From positions 1 to 64,000 of the forward strand of contig JAUIDW010000001.1 of the NCBI GenBank assembly GCA_030428395.1: 64,000 nucleotides of DNA, given 5' to 3'. A model generated the notes under the pieces. It made no database searches and was not told the DNA's origin. It worked only from the letters and a program-made list of their open reading frames with translations. This document shows, one piece after another, positions 8,386 through 15,863 of the stretch. Within the stretch, counting starts at the first letter, position 1, and each line of letters opens with the position of its first letter. Position numbers and translations under genes: made by a program. This DNA is from a bacterium. GTDB lineage: Bacteria; Planctomycetota; UBA1135; GCA-002686595.

Positions 8386-10176
8386 CTAGCTGACGAGCTC
8401 GGTGACGGTGTCGCCTTCGTGGCGCAGGACGAACTTCGTCTCGGCGATCTTCTTCTTGGCCTTGTCGCTGACGACGTAGTTGTTCAGGAAGAGCAGGTCC
8501 ATGCCGGACAGGCTGAACGTGTTGAAGGCGTGCGAGGGGTGGTCGACGATGGGCTCGCCCTTCAGGTTGAAGGACGTGTTCATCACGACCGGGACGCCGG
8601 TCAGCTCGCCGAAGCGCTCCACCATGCGGTGGTAGACCGGCGCGCTCTCCTTCATGATCGTCTGCAGGCGGCCGGAGCCGTCCTCGTGCGTGATGGCCGG
8701 CAGCACGTCGCGCTTCTCCTCGCGCACGGGCGCGACGAACAGCATGAAGCGCGCCGGGATGTGGCGCGAGGCCTGCGGGAACTCGAAGAACTCGTCGGCG
8801 CGCTCCTCGATGACCGAGGGGGCGAACGGGCGGAAGGCCTCGCGGAACTTGATCTTGGCGTTCAGCTTGTCCTTCATCTCGGCCTTGCGCGGGTCCGCGA
8901 TGATCGAGCGGCTGCCCAGCGCGCGCGGGCCCCACTCCATGCGGCCGCGGAACCAGCCGCAGACCTTGCCGTCGACCAGGGCGCGCGCGACGTAGTCGGC
9001 GAACTCCTCGTCGTCGTCGATCTTCTCGAAGGGGATCTCGTACTTCCGCAGGAAGTCCTCGATCTCCGCGTCGGTGTACTCGGTGCCCAGGTACGAGTGG
9101 TCCAGCACCGGCCCGCGCGGCTGGTCGAGCAGGTGGTTGTAGGCCCAGTAGGCCGCGCCGACCGCGCCGCCGTCGTCGCCGGGGGCGGGGTGGATGTACA
9201 GGTCCTCGAAGGGCCCGTCGCGCAGCAGCTTGTAGTTGGCGACCGAGTTCAGCGACACGCCGCCCGCCATGACCACCTTGTCCATGCCGGTGGTCTCGTG
9301 CAGGTAGCGGTGCATCTTCATGAGGATCTCCTCGGTGACCCTCTGGATCGACGCCGCGATGTCGCAGTAGAACGGGTCGAGCGACTTGTCGCTCTTCTTC
9401 GGGTCCCGCGGCGGGCGGCCGAAGTGCTCGCCGAACGCGTCGGTCAGCGTCGTGTCGCGCGAGTAGTGGTACGCGAAGTACCGCATGTCGTGCCACACGC
9501 TGCCGTCCTCGGCGACGTCGATCAGCTCGTAGATCTTGTCGACCATCGTGGGCTTGCCGTAGGGGTGCATGCCCATCAGCTTGTACTCGCCCTCGTTCAC
9601 CTCGAAGCCGCAGTAGGCGGTGAACGCGGAGTACAGGAGCCCCAGGGAGTGCGGGAAGCGCAGCTCCTTGAAGATCTCGATCTTGTTGTCGCGCCCGACG
9701 CCCATGGTGCCGGTGCTCCACTCGCCGGCGCCGTCGACGGTCAGGATGGCGGCGTCCTTGAACGGCGACGTGAAGAAGCTGCACGCCGCGTGCGACATGT
9801 GGTGGTCGGCGAACAGGAACTTGGACGCAGGGATGCCCAGCTCGCGGGACATCATCGACTTGATCCAGAGCTTGTCCGAGATCCACCGCTGCATCGACTC
9901 GCGGAACACGGCGGCCGACTTCGGGAAGGTCGCCATGGCCGTGAGGAGCATGCGCTCGAACTTCACGAACGGCTTCTCGTAGAAGACGACGTAGTCGACG
10001 TCCTGGATCGTGACCTTGCCCTGCTTCAGCACGAAGTCGATGGCGAGCTTGGGGAAGCCCGAGTCGTGCTTGCGACGGCTGATGCGCTCCTCGGCGATCG
10101 CCGCGACCAGGACGCCGTCCTGGACGAGGGCGGCGGCGGAGTCGTGGTAGTAGAACGAGAGCCCGAGGATGTTCAT
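8386..10176 (-). CDS. Carbamoyltransferase (NodU/CmcH/TobZ family)
   Basis: 596 residues. The N-terminal Kae1-like ATPase half starts MNILGLSFYYHDSAA with the metal histidine His11, and has H125-H126-M-S-H129 and the phosphate loop TVDGAGEWSTG. The C-terminal carbamoyltransferase half has GRMEWGPRALGSRS (YrdC-like Arg-rich substrate site) and NTSFN. The enzyme makes carbamoyl-AMP from carbamoyl phosphate and ATP and transfers the carbamoyl group to a hydroxyl, often on a sugar. The ATG at 10176 shares one base with the preceding stop (TGATG), so an upstream extension of this frame was rejected. The acceptor is likely a glycan or glycolipid, by context. Confidence 0.92.
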   Translation of the reverse strand: MNILGLSFYYHDSAAALVQDGVLVAAIAEERISRRKHDSGFPKLAIDFVLKQGKVTIQDVDYVVFYEKPFVKFERMLLTAMATFPKSAAVFRESMQRWISDKLWIKSMMSRELGIPASKFLFADHHMSHAACSFFTSPFKDAAILTVDGAGEWSTGTMGVGRDNKIEIFKELRFPHSLGLLYSAFTAYCGFEVNEGEYKLMGMHPYGKPTMVDKIYELIDVAEDGSVWHDMRYFAYHYSRDTTLTDAFGEHFGRPPRDPKKSDKSLDPFYCDIAASIQRVTEEILMKMHRYLHETTGMDKVVMAGGVSLNSVANYKLLRDGPFEDLYIHPAPGDDGGAVGAAYWAYNHLLDQPRGPVLDHSYLGTEYTDAEIEDFLRKYEIPFEKIDDDEEFADYVARALVDGKVCGWFRGRMEWGPRALGSRSIIADPRKAEMKDKLNAKIKFREAFRPFAPSVIEERADEFFEFPQASRHIPARFMLFVAPVREEKRDVLPAITHEDGSGRLQTIMKESAPVYHRMVERFGELTGVPVVMNTSFNLKGEPIVDHPSHAFNTFSLSGMDLLFLNNYVVSDKAKKKIAETKFVLRHEGDTVTELVS

Positions 10177-10385
10177 CAGTCCTGCCTCCGCGCGGCCTGC
10201 AGGGTCGAGTTGTCCTCCTCCCACGTGACCCAGTTGCCGTTCGCCTGCTTGGCGATGTGCAGCGGGTCGGCGAACAGCCGGTAGAGGAGCGCGAACGGTC
10301 CCAGGAGGACGAAGTAGAGCAGGGTCAGGAGCACGCGGGACAGCATGTTCCCGAAGCGCTCCGTGAACTCGATGAGGAGCTTCAT
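10176..10385 (-). CDS. Small membrane protein of the carbamoyltransferase module
   Basis: 69 residues: an amphipathic start (MKLLIEFTERFGNMLSR), one hydrophobic helix (VLLTLLYFVLLGPFALLYRLF), then a conserved-looking cytoplasmic tail containing NGNWVTWEED and ending LQAARRQD. Similar small proteins regularly precede NodU-type carbamoyltransferases together with DUF5989 genes; I recall the pattern but know no experimentally assigned function. It is the first gene of the four-gene minus-strand operon and is coupled to the carbamoyltransferase by a TGATG overlap. Confidence 0.7.
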   Translation of the reverse strand: MKLLIEFTERFGNMLSRVLLTLLYFVLLGPFALLYRLFADPLHIAKQANGNWVTWEEDNSTLQAARRQD

Positions 10386-10731
10386 GCGGGGGGAGGTGAA
10401 GGACCTCGAGGGTGGCGGGACGGTGGAGAGGAGAGTGGGCGGTCGGGCCGCCGGACGGGGTGCGCGGCGGCCCGGGGCCGGGCCGGAGGGCGGGGCGGCC
10501 CGGGGCGGCCGGCGGGGCCGCCGGAGACCGGGTTCACCCGCGCGCCGCGGGGGCTGCGGGCCGCACGAACGCCAGGATCGACGGCGAGGAGCGGAGAAGT
10601 ATAGCGGGGGCGGGAACCGGGCGTCAGACCCGGGTCCCGCGGTCCGGGAAAACCTACCCCGTGCGGCGGCGTCCGGCCGGGCCGCGGTCGCGGGGTCGTC
10701 CCGGGCGGGAGCATCGGGTCGCCGGAGGGCC
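10386..10731. other. Intergenic region upstream of the carbamoyltransferase operon
   Basis: 346 bases without a convincing gene. It holds the minus-strand promoter described at 10598-10627 and the roughly 200-base leader of the carbamoyltransferase operon. No terminator hairpin with a T tract was seen. Confidence 0.6.
10598..10627 (-). promoter_or_regulatory. Candidate sigma-70-type promoter of the carbamoyltransferase operon
   Basis: Reading the minus strand, CTGACG (10627-10622), an 18-base spacer and TATACT (10603-10598), the last preceded by GC. This is the best -35/-10 pair in the window. It would start a leader of about 200 bases. Confidence 0.45.
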
Positions 10732-12069
10732 TCACCGGATCGCCAGCGAGCCCTTGTACAGCTCCCCCCACTCCAGGTGCCCGTTGCCGTTGTCGTCCCG
10801 CAGGATGTCGACGCTGAGCTGGGTCCCGGGCTCGGCCGAGGCGACCAGCTGGGCCAGGTCCAGGGGCGACTCCACGCTCCAGGCCTGCGAGTGCCCCTGG
10901 AGGCGGACCGCGTCGATCACGTCCCCCTGGCGCAGGCCGAGCTCGGCCGCGGCCCCGGCGGCGTCGACCCGCAGCACCTGGACGAAGGGGCGCCGGCCGA
11001 TGGCGAGCTGCCCGACGACGAGGCCCAGGCGCTCGAAGAGGATGGCGTCGACCCGGTTCCAGCCCTGCACGCGGACCGTCGCCCGGCGGCCGTCGCGCAC
11101 CACCTCGAGCCGGACGGGGCGCCCGGGGTGCTGGGCGGCGCGGAGGCGCTGGAACTGCTCGAGGCCGTCGCGCAGCGGCTCGCCGGCGAAGGCGACCGGG
11201 CGGTCCCCCGGCAGCAGCCCGGCCAGGCCCGCCGGCCCGCCGTGGACGACGGCCGCCACCAGGAGGCCCTCGGCGTCCGCCTCGACCTCGAAGCCGAACC
11301 AGGCGCGGGCCGCCGCGGCCCCGAGCAGCTGGTCCTGGAGCACCCGCGCGACCGTGTCGACGGGGATGGCGTACCCCATGTTCTCGGCGCCGATCTTGGC
11401 GACGGTGGTGATGCCGATCAGCTCGCCCAGCATGTTCAGCAGCGGCCCGCCGCTCGTGCCGGGGTTGATCGAGGCGTCCGTCTGGATCAGGTCGCTGAAC
11501 AGGAACCCCTGCCCGGCGGAGATGTTGCGGTGCAGGCCGGACACGATGCCCGACGAGACGCTCAGGCCCTTGCCGTAGGAGTTCCCGATCACGAGCACGC
11601 GCTCGCCGATCTCCACGTCCGACGAGGTCCCCAGGCGCACGGTCTGCAGCGGGCGGTCGACCTCGACCTTCAGCAGCGCGAGGTCCTGGTCCGCGTCGAA
11701 CGACAGCAGGCGGGCCTCGTGCTCGTCCTCGTGCACCTCCGGGTCGAAGCGCACGCGCAGCGGGCCGACCGCGCCCGCCACGACGTGGTAGTTCGTGACG
11801 ATGTAGCCGTCCTCGTAGACCACGACGCCGGAGCCGGTCGTGGTACGCGTGGTGTGGCGCGGCTCGCCGCCGAGGGAGAAGCCCTGGTGGACCGCGAGGT
11901 CCGCCTCGACGCACACCACGGCGGCGCGGGCGTCGCGGACCACGAGCACCTCGGGCGAGATGCGCGGGTTGCCCGTGCGGTACGAGTCGACCTGGGCGCG
12001 GGCGGGCGGGGTCGCGCCGAGCGCGAGCAGCGCGGCGAGCGCGGCGGTGGGAGTGCGGGCCGGGTGCAT
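10732..12069 (-). CDS. HtrA/DegP-like serine protease with PDZ domains and a C-terminal EF-hand loop
   Basis: 445 residues with a signal peptide (MHPARTPTAALAALLALG, cleavage near ARAQ). The trypsin-like domain has the HtrA triad His95 (TNYHVVAG), Asp129 (DQDLALLKV) and Ser206 (NPGTSGGPL, where GNSGGP is more usual). Two PDZ-like regions follow (GGPAGLAGLLPGDRPV and AAAELGLRQGDVIDAV). Residues 425-436, DDNGNGHLEWGE, match a 12-residue EF-hand calcium loop at positions 1, 3, 5, 6, 8 and 12. It is a periplasmic or surface quality-control protease, perhaps calcium-responsive. The ATG at 12069 is chosen because it starts the signal peptide. Confidence 0.88.
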   Translation of the reverse strand: MHPARTPTAALAALLALGATPPARAQVDSYRTGNPRISPEVLVVRDARAAVVCVEADLAVHQGFSLGGEPRHTTRTTTGSGVVVYEDGYIVTNYHVVAGAVGPLRVRFDPEVHEDEHEARLLSFDADQDLALLKVEVDRPLQTVRLGTSSDVEIGERVLVIGNSYGKGLSVSSGIVSGLHRNISAGQGFLFSDLIQTDASINPGTSGGPLLNMLGELIGITTVAKIGAENMGYAIPVDTVARVLQDQLLGAAAARAWFGFEVEADAEGLLVAAVVHGGPAGLAGLLPGDRPVAFAGEPLRDGLEQFQRLRAAQHPGRPVRLEVVRDGRRATVRVQGWNRVDAILFERLGLVVGQLAIGRRPFVQVLRVDAAGAAAELGLRQGDVIDAVRLQGHSQAWSVESPLDLAQLVASAEPGTQLSVDILRDDNGNGHLEWGELYKGSLAIR

Positions 12070-12345
12070 GGTGTCTGCGCGGCGGGGTCGGCCGCCGCCG
12101 GGCCGGGCAGCGCCGCCCCGCCGGATCGTCGTCCGGGGCCGGGGCGCGCCTGGAGGGGCTACGCGGGGCGGGCCCGATCGTGAGCACGCCCGGGCGGGAA
12201 GGGGCGCGGGGAGGGCCGCCGGGGCGTCGTCGGCGCGGCGGGGGACACGCGGCAGGCCGCGGCCGGGCGGGCCCCGGGGGTCCGGACGCCGGCCCGCTGG
12301 GCGGGGCACCGGGGAGCCGGGGGGGGAGCCGGGGGCGGCGCGGAG

Positions 12346-12422
<77 letters not shown>

Positions 12423-12444
12423 ACTTCGCGTTCCGCGGCCGCGG

Positions 12445-12450
12445 AAGATA
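12445..12450 (-). promoter_or_regulatory. Candidate -10 element for tRNA-Val
   Basis: TATCTT on the minus strand, preceded by CCC, 22 bases upstream of the mature tRNA 5' end. No good -35 hexamer is visible 16-18 bases further upstream. Confidence 0.35.
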
Positions 12451-12482
12451 GGGCTCCGGACGCCCGAGGGCGAGCCCTTTTT
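12451..12482 (+). terminator. Plus-strand intrinsic-terminator-like hairpin upstream of ald
   Basis: GGGCTC (12451-12456) pairs with GAGCCC (12472-12477), with an alternative inner CGCCC/GGGCG pairing. It is followed directly by five T (12478-12482). No plus-strand gene lies within 2 kb upstream, so it would stop antisense or stray transcription before ald. Confidence 0.4.
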
Positions 12483-12568
12483 CGGGGGGCCCGCGAGGCC
12501 GGGCGAACGGGCCGCGCGCGGGCCGCCGGGAGGGCCGCTCCGCTGGAGCCAACGGGCCGGTCCGCCGC

Positions 12569-12574
12569 TACACT
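12569..12574 (+). promoter_or_regulatory. Candidate -10 element for ald
   Basis: TACACT preceded by GC (CCGCTACACT), about 57 bases before the ald start. No clear -35 partner. Confidence 0.35.
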
Positions 12575-12630
12575 CGGCCGCCCTTCCCCGCGGGGCCCGC
12601 GCTCCGCCCTGTCCGCCCGGAGGTCGTCCG

Positions 12631-13749
<1,119 letters not shown>

Positions 13750-13926
13750 GGGCCCCGGGCGCGTCCACCGCACGACCCCCGCCACCCCGGATCCCGGGCC
13801 GCGCGGCTCAGGACCGCCCCGCCCGTCGTCCGAAAGGGCCGAGGCGGCCCCCGCGGTCCGCCCCACCTTCGCCCGGCCCGGCCCTCCGCGGTACGCCCCA
13901 GCTCCATCCGGCCCGGTCCGCCCTCC

Positions 13927-14796
13927 GTGCTCGACTCCCCCGTTCCCCTCGACCTGTCCTCCGCCGGCGCCGAGCCGGGGCTCGGGCCGGCCGGCGTGCT
14001 CGCCCTGGCCGTGGTCCAGGGGCTGGCGGAGTTCCTGCCGATCAGCTCGTCGGGCCACCTGGTGCTCGCCCAGACGGCCATGGGGCTCACCCGCGGCGGC
14101 CTCACGCTCGACGTGGCGCTGCACGTGGGCACGCTGGTGGCCGTCGTCGCGTACTACCGCCGCGACCTGGCCTTCCTGGTGCGCGAGGCGCTCGCCGGCC
14201 GCGTCCAGCTCGTGCTGTCCCTGGCGGTCGGCACGCTGCCCGCCGCCGTGGTGGGGCTGGCGCTGCGGGGGCGCTTCGAGGCGCTGTTCCACTCCGTCCG
14301 GCCCGTGGGGGCGTTCCTGCTCGTCACGGCGGGGCTGCTCGTGTGGGGCGAGGCGGCGCGCCGCCGGCTCGCGGCGGGCGCCGCGGCGCCTCCCGCGGGA
14401 GTGCCGGGGCCGGCGGGGATGCGGGACCCGGGGCTCCTGGACGCGCTGTGGATCGGCTGCGCGCAGGCCCTGGCGATCCTGCCCGGGATCTCGCGCGCCG
14501 GGGCGACGATCGCGGTCGGGCTCGCCCGCGGGCTGTCGCCGGAGAGCGCGGCGCGCTTCTCGTTCCTGCTGAGCCTGCCCGTGGTGCTCGGCGCCGCGCT
14601 GCTCGAGCTGCCGCGGGCGGTCGAGGAGGGCTTCCAGGCCTGCTCGCGCGGCAGCGCCCTGCTCGGCATGGCGCTCGCCGCGGGCGTCGGCTGGGCCTCC
14701 CTGGCCCTGCTCGTCACGACCCTGCGGCGCGGGGCCTTCCGCTGGTTCGCGGTCTACTGCGCGGTCGTCGGCGTGGCGGCCCTGCTGCTCGGCTGA
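13927..14796 (+). CDS. uppP: Undecaprenyl-diphosphatase (BacA/UppP)
   Basis: 289 residues, all membrane helices. Motif 1, GLAEFLPISSSGHL, carries the conserved Glu and the PISSSGH phosphate-binding run. Motif 2 is PGISRAG, with Ser and Arg near the second repeat. The protein dephosphorylates undecaprenyl pyrophosphate at the periplasmic face, recycling the carrier used by peptidoglycan and by the glycan pathways in this window. Slightly longer than average because of a 16-residue N-terminal extension and an inserted Ala/Pro-rich loop. GTG start at 13927. The stop is only four bases from the convergent amidase stop. Confidence 0.93.
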   Translation: MLDSPVPLDLSSAGAEPGLGPAGVLALAVVQGLAEFLPISSSGHLVLAQTAMGLTRGGLTLDVALHVGTLVAVVAYYRRDLAFLVREALAGRVQLVLSLAVGTLPAAVVGLALRGRFEALFHSVRPVGAFLLVTAGLLVWGEAARRRLAAGAAAPPAGVPGPAGMRDPGLLDALWIGCAQALAILPGISRAGATIAVGLARGLSPESAARFSFLLSLPVVLGAALLELPRAVEEGFQACSRGSALLGMALAAGVGWASLALLVTTLRRGAFRWFAVYCAVVGVAALLLG

Positions 14797-14800
14797 GCGC

Positions 14801-15793
14801 TCAGCGCCGCAGGTCGCGCACCCACGCGTCCAGCGCGGGGCCCGGGCACACCGTGGGCCGGAACTGCTTGTGGGCGTACACGCGCGAGTTGCTGATGCGG
14901 TACGTGCGGCGCAGCTCGCGCACCAGCAGCTCGAGCGACTTCATCGCCGCCGGCGTGGGCGAGCGGCGGCTGAAGTCGCCCAGCACGCAGATGCCGATGT
15001 TCTGGTTGTTGTTGTTGCCGCTGGCGTGCGCGCCCTGCCACTCGAGCGTGCGGCCCTCGTAGATGCGGCCGCTGGCGTCGATGAGGAAGTGGTAGCCGAT
15101 GTCGCCCCACCCCTGGTTCTGCATCTGGTGGCGCTGGATCTTGCGCAGCGCGGCCGCGGTCTCGTCCAGGCTGCCGCCCTCGGGGTCGGTGGCGGTCTCC
15201 GCGGAGTGGTGCACGGTGATCCGGCTCCAGGCCCCGCGCAGCGGCGTCATGCGCGCGGCCACGGCCGGGCTGGCGCCCCAGCGCGAGCGCGGGATCGGCG
15301 TGACGCCGATCGACGTCGGCACGCGCAGCAGCGCCGAGCTGCCGTCGAGCGCGATCTGGGCCCGCGCGGTCTGGCCGGGCGTGGCGCGGGCGTCGGCCAG
15401 CACGTCCTCGAGCAGGGAGCGGGCGCGCTCGAGCCGGACCTCGAGGCTCTCCGTGGGGACGCTCTTCTCGCGCAGGTCCCGCCGCGTGAACTCGATCCAG
15501 CCCTCGGCCAGCTGCAGCTCGCCCTCCAGGCGCAGGGAGTCCTGGGCGCGCTCGCCCTCGGCCTCCAGCCACTCTTCAATGGCGGCCAGCTTGTCCCAGG
15601 AGAGGCCCTGGAAGCGCCAGTCCGGCGCCGCCGAGCGCGCCGACGACGTGGGGGCGCCCGGGTCGCCGGGGCGGGGCTGGGGGTGCGGCGAGCGAGTCGT
15701 GCACGCAGTGAGCAGCAGCGCGAGCGCGCCGACCGCCCACGCGGCGGCCGGGCGAGCCGCGCGACCGAGTTCCCGCCTGTCGGGGCGCATCAT
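14801..15793 (-). CDS. Lipoprotein N-acetylmuramoyl-L-alanine amidase (amidase_2/PGRP fold)
   Basis: 330 residues. Signal sequence with lipobox LLTAC, so the mature protein is probably lipid-anchored. A helical linker (about 60-150) leads to an amidase_2/PGRP domain: VHHSAE (first zinc His), GWGDIGYHFLI, GNNNNQNIGICVLGDF, and HKQFRPTVCPGPAL (second His and zinc Cys). It cleaves the amide between MurNAc and L-Ala in peptidoglycan. Two adjacent ATG codons (15793, 15790) are possible starts. It is divergent from the large TPR protease and convergent with uppP. Confidence 0.88.
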   Translation of the reverse strand: MMRPDRRELGRAARPAAAWAVGALALLLTACTTRSPHPQPRPGDPGAPTSSARSAAPDWRFQGLSWDKLAAIEEWLEAEGERAQDSLRLEGELQLAEGWIEFTRRDLREKSVPTESLEVRLERARSLLEDVLADARATPGQTARAQIALDGSSALLRVPTSIGVTPIPRSRWGASPAVAARMTPLRGAWSRITVHHSAETATDPEGGSLDETAAALRKIQRHQMQNQGWGDIGYHFLIDASGRIYEGRTLEWQGAHASGNNNNQNIGICVLGDFSRRSPTPAAMKSLELLVRELRRTYRISNSRVYAHKQFRPTVCPGPALDAWVRDLRR

Positions 15794-15805
15794 GAGCGAC
15801 GGGGA

Positions 15806-15811
15806 TACATT
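15806..15811 (+). promoter_or_regulatory. Candidate -10 element for the TPR protease gene
   Basis: TACATT within GATACATTAG, 53 bases before the GTG start, in the short divergent gap between the amidase and the TPR protease. Confidence 0.3.
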
Positions 15812-15863
15812 AGCCGGGCCGCGCGGGCAACCGCCGCGGTCGAACCAACCGAGGAGTCGAACC

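Noticed and set aside
10177-10224. N-terminal extension of the carbamoyltransferase
   Set aside because: It overlaps the small membrane protein gene, and family conservation starts at MNILGLSFYYHDS.
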